A DNA stretch of 64,000 bases from an uncultured Polaribacter sp. (GTDB lineage: Bacteria; Bacteroidota; Bacteroidia; Flavobacteriales; Flavobacteriaceae): the NCBI GenBank assembly GCA_943787375.1, contig CALSME010000002.1:372001-436000 (forward strand), read 5' to 3'. The notes beneath the pieces were generated by a model that was given only the letters and a program-made list of their open reading frames with translations, did not search any database and was not told the DNA's origin. Below are positions 1 to 8,241 of the stretch, piece by piece (position 1 is the first letter of the stretch; every line of letters begins with the position of its first letter). Both the position numbers and the translations under genes were made by a program.

Positions 1-2
1 AT

Positions 3-431
3 GTTGCGAGTTTTCCTTCTAACTATAAGATTTCAGACAAAGTTGTAAAAGTGGTGTATAGTCGTCCACAACTAAAAGGACGTGCTGTCTCAAAATTAGC
101 TCCCGCAGGCAAAGTCTGGAGAACAGGAGCCAACGAAGCTGCAGAAATCACTTTTTATAGAGATGTCACTTTTGGTGGAAAAGCTGTAAAAGCAGGAACC
201 TATTCGCTATTTACAATTCCTTCTGAAGCTGGAGATTGGACAGTAATTATCAATAGCGCAAGAAATGTTTGGGGTTCTTATTTCTACAAACAAGACCAAG
301 ATGTGGTGCGTGTTTCGGGTACGGTTTCTAGATCTGAAAAAAGTATCGAAGCCTTTTCAATTCTAATCGATTCAGACATGACCTTAAAAATGGGCTGGGG
401 AAACACCGTTGTTTCTGTACCAATCAAATAG
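3..431 (+). CDS. DUF2911 domain protein, 5' end outside window
   Basis: The reading frame is already open at the left edge, so this is the C-terminal 142 residues of a longer gene. A GTG at 51 is in frame, but family-like sequence (SDKVVKVVYSRP) precedes it, so it is not the start. The pattern YSRPxLKGR, then GKVWRTGANEA, then GGKAVKAGTYSLF is that of the DUF2911 family, small proteins abundant in Bacteroidota and usually carrying an N-terminal signal peptide. The biochemical role of the family is unknown to me. The C-terminus ends in a typical beta-strand-rich stretch with no further domain. A good terminator follows at once. Confidence 0.8.
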   Translation, partial: VASFPSNYKISDKVVKVVYSRPQLKGRAVSKLAPAGKVWRTGANEAAEITFYRDVTFGGKAVKAGTYSLFTIPSEAGDWTVIINSARNVWGSYFYKQDQDVVRVSGTVSRSEKSIEAFSILIDSDMTLKMGWGNTVVSVPIK

Positions 432-458
432 GCTTACAAATTTCAATAATTTACAAAC

Positions 459-491
459 AACTGTCTACTGTAAAATTTAGACAGTTTTTTT
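459..491 (+). terminator. Rho-independent terminator after the DUF2911 gene
   Basis: A perfect 9-base stem (AACTGTCTA at 459-467 paired with TAGACAGTT at 478-486) closes a 10-base loop and runs into a T tract ending at 491. It separates the first gene from leuS. Confidence 0.8.
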
Positions 492-542
492 GTGTCCATA
501 ATTTAAGGCAACATTAGCCTTTACTCTTTTGTAGAATAAACG

Positions 543-550
543 TAAATTTG
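543..550 (+). promoter_or_regulatory. Bacteroidota -7 element for leuS
   Basis: TAAATTTG matches the TAnnTTTG -7 consensus of the Bacteroidota primary sigma factor. It lies 22 bases before the leuS ATG, giving a leader of about 19 bases. No TTG at the expected -33 spacing was found, so the call rests on the -7 element and position alone. Confidence 0.45.
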
Positions 551-572
551 CCGCTTAAATAAAGAAGTTATA

Positions 573-3500
573 ATGCAATACAATCATAAAGAGATCGAAG
601 AGAATTGGCAAAAATTTTGGGCAGACAACCAAACATTTAAAGCTACAAATCCTGCCCAGAGCTCTGACAAAGGGGATGCTGATAAACCTAAATACTATGT
701 ATTAGACATGTTTCCGTATCCTTCTGGAGCAGGCTTGCATGTTGGACATCCTTTAGGATATATTGCAAGTGATATTTATGCGCGTTACAAGCGGCATAAA
801 GGGTTCAATGTATTGCATCCCCAAGGATATGATTCTTTTGGTTTGCCAGCAGAACAATATGCGATTCAAACAGGGCAGCACCCTGCAAAAACTACCGAAG
901 CAAACATTACAACCTACCGAAAACAACTAGATAAAATTGGCTTTTCATTTGATTGGTCTCGAGAAGTAAGAACTTCAGATCCGGCATATTACAAATGGAC
1001 GCAATGGATTTTTATTCAACTTTTTAATTCGTGGTACAACAAAGACACCGATAAAGCAGAAGACATTGCTACGTTGATTTCCATCTTTAAAAAGGAAGGA
1101 AACGCAACCGTAAATGCTGTTGCAGATGCAGAAATCAAACCTTTTTCTTCGGAAGCATGGAAGGCATTTTCAAAGACGGAGCAAGAAGCGATCTTATTGC
1201 AATACCGATTGACCTATTTATCAGATACCGAAGTAAACTGGTGCCCAGTATTGGGAACGGTCTTGGCAAATGATGAAATTGTAAATGGTGTTTCAGAAAG
1301 AGGTGGACACCCAGTTGTTCGAAAAAAAATGACCCAATGGTCTATGCGAATTTCTGCCTATGCACAACGTTTGTTAGACGGTTTAGAAAAAATAGATTGG
1401 CCACAACCCTTAAAGGATTCTCAAACTAATTGGATTGGGCGCTCTCAAGGAGCCATGGTTTCTTTTGATGTGGAAGGAGGAACTTCTAAAAGAAGTACAG
1501 ATATTAAATTATCCTACAAAGAACTAGAAGCGTTAAAAGAATTGCGTTTGAATTTATCAAAAGCAGAAGGAATTCTTTGGGACGAATTAAAAAATAAAAA
1601 AGGAGCTGCAAAATTCAGAAAAAAATATACTATTGGTTCATTCTTAGTGGATTATGTGTGCTTGTCAAAAAATACTATTGTAGAATTTTCTGGCAAAGAA
1701 GATGAAGCAGCAAGAACCGCCTTTTTCGCAAAAGAAGGATTCAATGTACTGCGGATTACCAATGAAGAAGTAACCGAAAGTGTTTTGAAAGTGGTAGTTA
1801 AAATCAACAATGCATTGCAGTTTCCAACCGTTGTAAAAGTTGAAAAACCAATAGCAAACTCAAAAAGTGCGACCTATAAAATTGACGTTTTTACAACAAG
1901 ACCGGACACGATTTTTGGTGTTTCATTTATGACATTGGCACCAGAGCATCCGTTGGTTTCAAAGATTGTAACGGGCGCTCAAAAGAAGGCCGTAAATGCC
2001 TACATAAAAGCAACAGCAAAACGTTCTGAACGCGAAAGAATGGCAGATGTAAAAACCATTTCAGGAGTCTTTACAGGTGCGTATGCATTGCACCCATTTA
2101 CAGGGAAAAAAGTGCAAATTTGGATTGGCGATTATGTTTTAGCAAATTATGGAACGGGTGCTGTAATGGCAGTTCCGTGTGGAGATCAACGAGATTATGA
2201 TTTTGCAAAATATTTTGATATTGCCATTCCGAATATTTTTGAAGGGATCGATATTTCTGAAGCAGCACATACCGGAAAAGAAGGAACTACAATTGCAAAC
2301 TCCGATTTTTTATCAGGATTAAAATATAAGAAAGCTTTAAAATTAGCCATTTTTGAAATGGAGAAACGCGGGTTTGGTTATGGTAAAATTAATTACCGTT
2401 TGCGAGATGCAGTCTTTAGCAGACAACGTTATTGGGGCGAACCATTTCCAGTCTATTACAAAGACGGAATGCCTCAAATGATTGATGAAAAACACTTGCC
2501 AATTGTATTGCCAGAAGTAGAAAAATACCTTCCCACCGAAGCGGGCGAACCGCCATTAGGAAGAGCAACAACGTGGGCTTGGGATTCGCGAGGGAAGAAA
2601 GTAGTTTCCAACGAAAAACTGAAAAACAAAACGGTATTTCCTTTAGAATTAAACACCATGCCAGGTTGGGCAGGAAGTTCTTGGTATTTTAACCGATACA
2701 TGGATGCGACCAATGGTGGGGTCTTTGCAAGCAAGGAGTCTTTAGATTATTGGAAAGAAGTAGATCTATACATTGGCGGATCGGAGCACGCAACCGGACA
2801 TTTATTATATGCCCGTTTCTGGCAAAAATTCTTGTTTGATAAAGGAATTGTACCCGTAGATGAGTTTGCGAAAAAACTAATCAATCAAGGAATGATTTTG
2901 GGAACGAGTGCTTTTGTTTACAGAGCGACTGCTTTTGTGAAAAATGGATGTGATATTGATAAGTCCAACGATGATGTTTTAGCGAAAATCCCAATCCTAT
3001 TCGTTTCCAAAAACAACTTTAGTTCTGATGCAGAATTTGAAACCGTTGTTAAAAATTACTTATTAGATAAAGGATTTTTAAATCCGAATTTTGCCGATTT
3101 AGTAATGATCACTAAAACACCATTACACGCCGATGTTTCTTTAGTGAATTCTTCAGATGAATTGGATGTTGAAGCATTTAAAAAACAACCGATAAATCAA
3201 GACTATAAAAAAGCAATATTTCTTTTAAAAGACGGAAAATACATTGTGGGTAGAGAAGTAGAAAAAATGTCTAAATCCAAATACAACGTTGTCAATCCCG
3301 ATGATATTGTTGAAGAATATGGCGCCGATGCATTGCGTTTGTTTGAAATGTTTTTAGGCCCCTTAGAACAAGCAAAACCATGGAAAACCTCCGGTATTTC
3401 TGGAGTGTATTCCTTCTTAAAGAAGTTTTGGAAATTATATGTTGATGAAAATGGAGTTGCGGTTTCAGATGAAAAAGCAACCAAAGAAGAATTAAAAACG

Positions 3501-3944
3501 CTACATAAAACCATTAAGAAAGTAGCAGAAGACATTGAGAATTTCTCTTTCAACACCTCTGTTGCTACCTTCATGATTGCCGTCAATGAACTCACCGCTT
3601 TAAAGTGTAACAAGAAAGAGGTTTTAGCGCCATTGTTGGTGTTATTGTCTCCCTATGCACCCCATATTACAGAAGAATTATGGAGTAAGCTAGGAAATAA
3701 AGAAAGTATTTCAACAGCGGATTTTCCGGTTTTTGACGCAAAACATTTGGTAGAAAGCGCGAAGAAGTATCCAATTTCATTCAATGGAAAAATGCGTTTT
3801 ACGATAGAGTTGCCGTTAGATTTATCAAAAGATGAAATTGAAGCAGCCGTTTTAGCAGATGAAAAAACAATTGCACAATTGGCAGGAGTTGCTCCCAAAA
3901 AAGTGATTATCGTTCCAGGAAAAATTGTAAATATTGTTAGTTAG
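573..3944 (+). CDS. leuS: Leucyl-tRNA synthetase with inserted DUF559-like domain
   Basis: Class I synthetase that charges tRNA-Leu in the cytoplasm. The HIGH signature is HVGH at residues 56-59 and KMSKS is at 898-902. The CP1 editing region carries the threonine-rich TTRPDT peptide and a GTGAVMAVP...DQRDYDFA block, so post-transfer editing is probably intact. At 1123 residues it is far longer than the usual 800-950. Residues about 317-415 form an extra block reading like the DUF559 (Vsr/PD-(D/E)XK endonuclease fold) family: NLSKAEGILWDELKNKK, FRKKYTIGSFLVDY, IVEFSGK, NVLRITNEEV. It sits between the start of CP1 and TTRPDT. The usual catalytic IEIDG-type motif reads VEFSG, so nuclease activity is doubtful. 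A further insertion lies at about 770-895, before KMSKS, as is common in this phylum. Confidence 0.97.
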   Translation: MQYNHKEIEENWQKFWADNQTFKATNPAQSSDKGDADKPKYYVLDMFPYPSGAGLHVGHPLGYIASDIYARYKRHKGFNVLHPQGYDSFGLPAEQYAIQTGQHPAKTTEANITTYRKQLDKIGFSFDWSREVRTSDPAYYKWTQWIFIQLFNSWYNKDTDKAEDIATLISIFKKEGNATVNAVADAEIKPFSSEAWKAFSKTEQEAILLQYRLTYLSDTEVNWCPVLGTVLANDEIVNGVSERGGHPVVRKKMTQWSMRISAYAQRLLDGLEKIDWPQPLKDSQTNWIGRSQGAMVSFDVEGGTSKRSTDIKLSYKELEALKELRLNLSKAEGILWDELKNKKGAAKFRKKYTIGSFLVDYVCLSKNTIVEFSGKEDEAARTAFFAKEGFNVLRITNEEVTESVLKVVVKINNALQFPTVVKVEKPIANSKSATYKIDVFTTRPDTIFGVSFMTLAPEHPLVSKIVTGAQKKAVNAYIKATAKRSERERMADVKTISGVFTGAYALHPFTGKKVQIWIGDYVLANYGTGAVMAVPCGDQRDYDFAKYFDIAIPNIFEGIDISEAAHTGKEGTTIANSDFLSGLKYKKALKLAIFEMEKRGFGYGKINYRLRDAVFSRQRYWGEPFPVYYKDGMPQMIDEKHLPIVLPEVEKYLPTEAGEPPLGRATTWAWDSRGKKVVSNEKLKNKTVFPLELNTMPGWAGSSWYFNRYMDATNGGVFASKESLDYWKEVDLYIGGSEHATGHLLYARFWQKFLFDKGIVPVDEFAKKLINQGMILGTSAFVYRATAFVKNGCDIDKSNDDVLAKIPILFVSKNNFSSDAEFETVVKNYLLDKGFLNPNFADLVMITKTPLHADVSLVNSSDELDVEAFKKQPINQDYKKAIFLLKDGKYIVGREVEKMSKSKYNVVNPDDIVEEYGADALRLFEMFLGPLEQAKPWKTSGISGVYSFLKKFWKLYVDENGVAVSDEKATKEELKTLHKTIKKVAEDIENFSFNTSVATFMIAVNELTALKCNKKEVLAPLLVLLSPYAPHITEELWSKLGNKESISTADFPVFDAKHLVESAKKYPISFNGKMRFTIELPLDLSKDEIEAAVLADEKTIAQLAGVAPKKVIIVPGKIVNIVS

Positions 3945-4060
3945 CACATCTAGTGTATGTTTTATTTTGATTGATAAAGGAATGCGATTCCAGAGGCAGA
4001 GTATTCATAGAGCATCTAGGATTTATAAAAATCAGCATATAATTTTTTTAAAAGGAAAAC

Positions 4061-4096
4061 AAAAAAGCCATTGCAATTCTTGTAGTGGCTTTTTTT
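4061..4096 (+). terminator. Rho-independent terminator after leuS
   Basis: A long near-perfect hairpin: an A-run followed by GCCATTGCAA (4061-4076) pairs with TTGTAGTGGC plus the T-run (4080-4095), with two G-U pairs and a 3-base loop. The A and T tracts are symmetrical, so it could act on both strands. Confidence 0.8.
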
Positions 4097-4183
4097 ATTT
4101 GGCTATCTTTAGGCTAAATTTCAAATACGTTTGGTCAACTATTTTTAAAGGAGTTTGTAAATCGTAAAAAAAAGAAAATAGCT

Positions 4184-5641
4184 TTGAGTAATCTTAAAAA
4201 CATTTCCCTTAGAATACGCATCTTTCTATCCATGATTTTATTGGTGCTAATAGCCTCTGTCTTAATTTTGGGAGTTGCAGTATATCAATATGATGAACAA
4301 ACCAAAGATTATAACATTCAGCGTTTTGAACGAAAAGAATCAATTACCAAAGAAACAATTGAACTGGAGTTAAAAAATAAGACAAGTTTTCCTGTAAATA
4401 CTGTAAATCTACCTAAGATTTTTCAGGATCGGATTTATGAAATTTCCTCGATCAATAAATTAAATATTTCCTTATATGATTTGGAAGGAAAACTTTTAAA
4501 AACTTCTTTGGGGAATGCCTTCGAAAAGATTGATAAAAAACCGCTTTCGAAAGAAGTGATCTCGAAATTGGCTCAAAATTCGAACCATCGAATCTTAAAG
4601 ACAGCTCAAGCAGACGGGATTAGTTTTCAATCATCCTACTCTTATATCAATGACCCAAAATTTAAGCGAATCGGAATTTTAGAAGTTCAGTTTACCCAGG
4701 ACAATTCAGAAATCGAAAAGGAACTGAGAGAGTTTATTAGCCGATTGAGTTTGGTTTATCTATTAATGTTTCTCATTGCCATTGCACTGGCCTATTTTTT
4801 ATCGAGCTATATTACTCGGTCTATAAAAACGATTTCTGATAAAATGGAGCAAACAAAACTGAACAAACGGAATGAGAAAATCATTTTAAATTCAGCAAGT
4901 TCAGAAATTTCAATTTTAGTAGATGCTTATAATAGTATGATCGATGAATTAACCGAGAGTGCTGTGAAATTAGCAAAAAGTGAGCGAGAACAAGCTTGGC
5001 GAGAAATGGCAAAACAAGTGGCACATGAAATTAAAAACCCACTAACACCAATGCGCTTAACTGTGCAAAGTTTCGAACGAAAATTCAATCCTACAGCCGA
5101 AGATGCAGAAAGAAAATTAAAAGAATATAGCGAAACTTTAATACAGCAGATCGATGTAATGAGTTCGATTGCCTCCGCATTTTCTGACTTTGCAAAAATG
5201 CCAACTCAGAAAAGAGAGAAAATAGAAGTGATTGGTGTTGTAAAATTAGCGCTAGATATTTTTAATGAAGATTATATTTCTTATCAACATTCCGAAAAAG
5301 AACTTTTTGCCAATTTAGACAAAACACAGTTAATTCGCATTGTCACTAATTTAATAAAAAATGCAAATCAAGCTACCGAAGACAGTAAAAATCCAATTAT
5401 TGAGGTGAAAGTTGCCTCCGATGGAAACAATATCAAGATTTCAGTTTCCGATAATGGAAAAGGAATTTCAGACACGCTAAAAGATTTAATTTTCGAACCT
5501 AAATTTACAACCAAAAGTAGTGGAATGGGACTCGGTTTGCCAATGATAAAAAATATTGTTGAGGCTTATGATGGCTCCATTTCCTTCACATCAAAAGAAG
5601 GAATTGGTACTGTTTTTACAGTAATTATTCCTAAAACATAA
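4184..5641 (+). CDS. NtrY-like sensor histidine kinase, orphan
   Basis: Inner-membrane sensor kinase of 485 residues. TM1 is at about 13-34, a periplasmic sensor of about 150 residues follows, TM2 is at about 188-208, then HAMP. The HisKA segment has VAHEIKNPLTPM with phospho-acceptor His281. The HATPase domain shows the N box (NLIKNANQA, Asn393), DNGKG at 423-427 and GMGLGLPM near 447. The HEIKNPLTPM pattern and the HAMP layout resemble the NtrY branch. No response regulator is next to it, so its partner lies elsewhere. The only start in the frame compatible with a full TM1 is TTG at 4184; no ATG precedes TM1. The signal sensed cannot be read from the sequence. Confidence 0.9.
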   Translation: MSNLKNISLRIRIFLSMILLVLIASVLILGVAVYQYDEQTKDYNIQRFERKESITKETIELELKNKTSFPVNTVNLPKIFQDRIYEISSINKLNISLYDLEGKLLKTSLGNAFEKIDKKPLSKEVISKLAQNSNHRILKTAQADGISFQSSYSYINDPKFKRIGILEVQFTQDNSEIEKELREFISRLSLVYLLMFLIAIALAYFLSSYITRSIKTISDKMEQTKLNKRNEKIILNSASSEISILVDAYNSMIDELTESAVKLAKSEREQAWREMAKQVAHEIKNPLTPMRLTVQSFERKFNPTAEDAERKLKEYSETLIQQIDVMSSIASAFSDFAKMPTQKREKIEVIGVVKLALDIFNEDYISYQHSEKELFANLDKTQLIRIVTNLIKNANQATEDSKNPIIEVKVASDGNNIKISVSDNGKGISDTLKDLIFEPKFTTKSSGMGLGLPMIKNIVEAYDGSISFTSKEGIGTVFTVIIPKT

Positions 5642-5690
5642 TAATCGGTTGCTTTTATAAAAGCAGGAATTTCAATACTGGAAAAAAAGT

Positions 5691-5766
5691 CTTCGACAAG
5701 CTCAGACTGATATTTGGATTGCCAATTGGAATTTAGCGCCTAAGTGCCATACTGAGCTTTTCGAAG
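5691..5766. repeat. REP-like palindromic intergenic element
   Basis: Two 15-base arms, CTTCGACAAGCTCAG at 5691-5705 and CTGAGCTTTTCGAAG at 5752-5766, are inverted complements with one mismatch across a 46-base spacer. Transcribed, it folds into a stem-loop between the histidine kinase and the crotonase. I recall the CTTCGACAAGCTCAG core as a common dispersed intergenic repeat in Flavobacteria; copy number in this genome could not be checked. Confidence 0.65.
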
Positions 5767-5801
5767 TGAATCGATTACAGAAATTTAAAAACGTATAAGA
5801 A

Positions 5802-6584
5802 ATGAATTTTAATAATATTTTAGTTGAAAAGGAAAATGGACTGGCCAAAATAACCATTAACCGCCCTAAGAAGTTGAACGCATTAAATAAAGAGACCATC
5901 GAAGAATTGAGTGCTTCATTTGAAGCCTTAGAAGAAGATGCAACCGTAAAAGTTCTGGTGATTACGGGGAGTGGAGAAAAAGCTTTTGTAGCAGGCGCTG
6001 ATATTTCTGAATTCGCAAATTTCTCGGTAGATGAAGGTGGATTTTTGGCGAAAAAAGGGCAAGAAATGTTGTTTGATTTTATAGAAAACTTATCAAAGCC
6101 AGTAATTGCTGCTGTCAATGGATTTGCTTTAGGTGGTGGTTTGGAATTGGCGATGGCCTGTCATTTTAGAATTGCCTCAGAAAATGCAAAAATGGGCTTG
6201 CCGGAAGTTTCTTTGGGCGTCATTCCTGGATATGGAGGGACACAACGTTTGCCCCAATTGGTTGGAAAAGGGAAAGCCATGGAGTTGATCATGACTGCAG
6301 GAATGATTTCTGCAGAAGAGGCGAAAGCATGCGGTTTGGTTAACCATGTAGTCCCTTTAGAAGAACTCCTCCTTTTGGCAGAAAAACTAGCCAATAAAAT
6401 GATGCGAAATTCTTCCGTTGCAATTGGTGCTGCCATAAGAGCCGTGAATGCAAACTTTGAAGATGGCATTAATGGATATGAAGTAGAAATTGCCGAGTTT
6501 GGCGAATGTTTTGGGACCGAAGATTTCACAGAAGGTACCACAGCATTTTTAGAAAAAAGAAAAGCAAATTTTCCAGGAAGTTAA
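5802..6584 (+). CDS. Enoyl-CoA hydratase (crotonase family)
   Basis: A 260-residue crotonase, the usual length for a short-chain enoyl-CoA hydratase, which adds water across the 2,3-double bond of an acyl-CoA in beta-oxidation or related pathways. AFVAGADISE (61-70) and ALGGGLELA (109-117) form the oxyanion pocket. Both catalytic glutamates of true hydratases are present: Glu115 in GGGLELA and Glu135 in GLPEVSLG. This favours hydratase activity over a degenerate crotonase. Exact acyl specificity (crotonyl-, 3-hydroxybutyryl- or phenylacetyl-pathway CoA) cannot be assigned. Transcription probably enters from its own promoter downstream of the palindromic repeat. Confidence 0.9.
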   Translation: MNFNNILVEKENGLAKITINRPKKLNALNKETIEELSASFEALEEDATVKVLVITGSGEKAFVAGADISEFANFSVDEGGFLAKKGQEMLFDFIENLSKPVIAAVNGFALGGGLELAMACHFRIASENAKMGLPEVSLGVIPGYGGTQRLPQLVGKGKAMELIMTAGMISAEEAKACGLVNHVVPLEELLLLAEKLANKMMRNSSVAIGAAIRAVNANFEDGINGYEVEIAEFGECFGTEDFTEGTTAFLEKRKANFPGS

Positions 6585-6617
6585 AATAAAAAAAGCGAGC
6601 CAATTAAGACTCGCTTT
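6585..6617 (-). terminator. Hairpin terminator, stronger for leftward transcription
   Basis: The stem AAAGCGAG (6592-6599) / CTCGCTTT (6610-6617) has a 10-base loop. Read leftward, the stem is followed by seven T and then TATTTT-like sequence, a good terminator. Read rightward it is followed only by CCC, a weaker one. It may serve both the crotonase and the leftward HD-hydrolase transcript. Confidence 0.6.
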
Positions 6618-6739
6618 CCCACTAAACTTTAGTTTAATGAATAATTAACTAAATTAAGAAAAGAGTTTGTGGGTCAATCTGCATCCAAAAATAGAAGTCA
6701 AATGTTAAAACTTGTATATTAAAATAAAACGCTATAAAA

Positions 6740-6922
6740 ATGAAAACCTCCAAAGATAAAATTGAAGAAACATTAAGTTATTATACTTTTAAAAGTTTAG
6801 AAACTTTAAGTTTTATAAATTCTAATTCGAATTTAACAGTAGAAGAAATTATAGAAAAGGCAAAAGAACTATCAGTTTTAGAGTATAAAATTACAGCTTT
6901 AGAGGCAGCAAAGGAAAGCTAA
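6740..6922 (+). CDS. Small acidic helical protein, 60 residues, unknown
   Basis: A 60-residue frame starting with ATG after an A-rich region (TATAAAA just before the start). The composition is that of a soluble helical protein: charged, no transmembrane segment, no cysteine, with a likely C-terminal helix rich in Glu, Lys and Ala (IEEIIEKAKELSVLEYKITALEAAKES type). Codon choice matches the neighbours, and the stop is one base away from the end of the convergent HD-hydrolase gene, which argues that the frame is real rather than chance. I do not recognise the family. No clear -7 element was found. Confidence 0.5.
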   Translation: MKTSKDKIEETLSYYTFKSLETLSFINSNSNLTVEEIIEKAKELSVLEYKITALEAAKES

Positions 6923-6923
6923 A

Positions 6924-7583
6924 CTACTTTAAACCCTCCCATTCGTCATAAAACTGCTGCAAATACGTTTCCATAAAAGCGTGTCTTTGTATGGCTATTT
7001 TTTTTCCAGAAGCGGTATTCATTTTATCCTTTAAGAGCAACAGTTTTTCATAAAAATGATTAATGGTTGGGCCATTAGAATTTTTATACACTTCCTTTGT
7101 CATTGATAAGTTGGGTGAAATCTCGGGGTTGTACAATGCTCGATTTTTAAATCCACCATAATTAAAACAACGCGCAATACCAATGGCGCCAATGGCATCT
7201 AACCGATCTGCATCTTGAACGACTTCTAATTCTTTAGAGGTAAATTTTTCTCCGTTTTTCTCCAAAGAATTCTTATAAGAAATGTGTTGTATGATTTTTA
7301 CTACATGTGCAATGGTCTCTGAGTCTACCTCTTGACTGATGAGAAAATCGCTGGCTTTTTTAGGACCAATGGTTTCATCCCCATTATGAAATTTTGAATC
7401 TGCAATGTCATGTAAAAGTGCCGCCAATGAAACCACTAAAATGTCTACATGCTCTTCCTTTGCAATTAAAAGAGTGTTTTTAAAAACACGTTCTATATGA
7501 AACCAGTCATGGCCTCCTTCTGCATTTTTAAGCACTTCTTTTACAAAAGCGACAGTGCTGTCAATAATTGTTGAATGTTTCAT
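6924..7583 (-). CDS. HD-domain metal-dependent phosphohydrolase
   Basis: A 219-residue single-domain HD protein of the YedJ type. The metal-binding histidines and aspartates are visible: DWFHIERV near residue 27, LLHDIAD near 57 and QDADRLDAIGAIGIAR near 127. Members hydrolyse phosphate esters or nucleotides, but the substrate here is unknown. ATG start at 7583. The gene lies downstream of the bacilliredoxin gene in the same direction, separated from it by a strong terminator, so it needs its own promoter. It converges on the 60-residue gene with one base between stops. Confidence 0.85.
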   Translation of the reverse strand: MKHSTIIDSTVAFVKEVLKNAEGGHDWFHIERVFKNTLLIAKEEHVDILVVSLAALLHDIADSKFHNGDETIGPKKASDFLISQEVDSETIAHVVKIIQHISYKNSLEKNGEKFTSKELEVVQDADRLDAIGAIGIARCFNYGGFKNRALYNPEISPNLSMTKEVYKNSNGPTINHFYEKLLLLKDKMNTASGKKIAIQRHAFMETYLQQFYDEWEGLK

Positions 7584-7610
7584 CTTTCAGCGTGGATTTT
7601 AGTTGCTATA

Positions 7611-7644
7611 AAAATAAAAAAACCACGCATAATTGCGTGGTTTT
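7611..7644 (-). terminator. Rho-independent terminator of the bacilliredoxin gene
   Basis: A perfect 11-base stem (AAAACCACGCA at 7619-7629, TGCGTGGTTTT at 7634-7644) with a 4-base loop. On the minus strand it is followed by TTTTTATTTT, which fixes the direction. Confidence 0.85.
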
Positions 7645-7673
7645 GGAGTGTTCTTTTTATAATTTAAAAGTGC

Positions 7674-8084
7674 TTAACAAAACTCGTCGTATGCTTGCGC
7701 TAAGTTTTGTGCAATCATTTGTGCAGAACGGCCTTCAATATGATGACGCTCTAACATGTGTACTAAATTACCATCTTTAAATAATGCCATTGCTGGAGAA
7801 GATGGAGGAAATGGAATCATAAACTCTCTTGCTTTTTGGGTAGATTCTTTTTCTACACCTGCAAAAACAGTCGTTAAGTTTGTTGGTGTTTTCTCTGCAC
7901 CTAAAGAAGCAATTGCTCCAGGTCTAGCTGTTCCTGCTGCACAACCACAAACAGAATTTACTACCACTAACGTTGTTCCTTTTTTTGCCAATGCATTTTC
8001 AACATCTTGGCCTGTATATAATGCTTCAAAACCTGCGTTGATTAACTCATCACGCATTGGTTTTACTAATTCTTCTGGATACAT
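7674..8084 (-). CDS. Bacilliredoxin of the BrxA/BrxB (YphP/YqiW) family
   Basis: A 136-residue thioredoxin-fold protein. The start at 8084 (MYPEELVKPMRDEL) matches the conserved N-terminus of the family; the frame is open another 18 codons upstream but that part is not family-like and overlaps the promoter. The signature VVNSVCGCAAGTARPG carries the CGC active site. In Firmicutes these proteins remove bacillithiol from S-bacillithiolated proteins. Some Bacteroidota also make bacillithiol, so a redox-repair role is plausible but is inference here. It has its own promoter and terminator, i.e. a single-gene unit. Confidence 0.9.
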   Translation of the reverse strand: MYPEELVKPMRDELINAGFEALYTGQDVENALAKKGTTLVVVNSVCGCAAGTARPGAIASLGAEKTPTNLTTVFAGVEKESTQKAREFMIPFPPSSPAMALFKDGNLVHMLERHHIEGRSAQMIAQNLAQAYDEFC

Positions 8085-8107
8085 AATTTCAAATATAAAT
8101 TCAACGA

Positions 8108-8138
8108 CAAATATAATGCATTTTAAAACAGGAATCAA
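8108..8138 (-). promoter_or_regulatory. Promoter of the bacilliredoxin gene
   Basis: On the minus strand, TTG (complement of 8136-8138, itself part of TTTG), a 20-base spacer, then TATATTTG (complement of 8108-8115): a full Bacteroidota -33/-7 promoter. The predicted leader is about 20 bases. A second TATATTTG lies at 8090-8097, too close to the ATG for a normal leader. Confidence 0.7.
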
Positions 8139-8212
8139 ATAGATGCAAAGAACTTGTTTTTATAAGCGCATCAATAAAATTGATTTCATTGACGATCTCT
8201 TTCGAGTTTTTA

Positions 8213-8241
8213 TTGAATTAATGAAGATTCTTTTATATTTG
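8213..8241 (+). promoter_or_regulatory. Promoter of the TerB-DnaJ gene
   Basis: TTG at 8213-8215, an 18-base spacer and TATATTTG at 8234-8241, followed by a leader of about 17 bases to the ATG at 8262. It is divergent from the bacilliredoxin promoter, with about 75 bases between the two elements. Confidence 0.7.

Noticed and set aside
1521..1817. Possibility that the LeuRS insert is an intein or a separate nuclease gene
   Set aside because: The reading frame is continuous, no intein splice residues (Cys/Ser start, His-Asn end) were seen, and the motifs are those of DUF559, so it is an inserted domain.
2474..3613. Several minus-strand frames of 60-136 residues inside leuS
   Set aside because: Shadows of the leuS frame in an AT-rich gene; composition not protein-like.
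3934..4167. 77-residue frame after leuS
   Set aside because: It runs through the leuS terminator hairpin and has no family features.
7756..8142. 128-residue plus-strand frame opposite the bacilliredoxin gene
   Set aside because: Exact antisense of a conserved gene with its own promoter and terminator.
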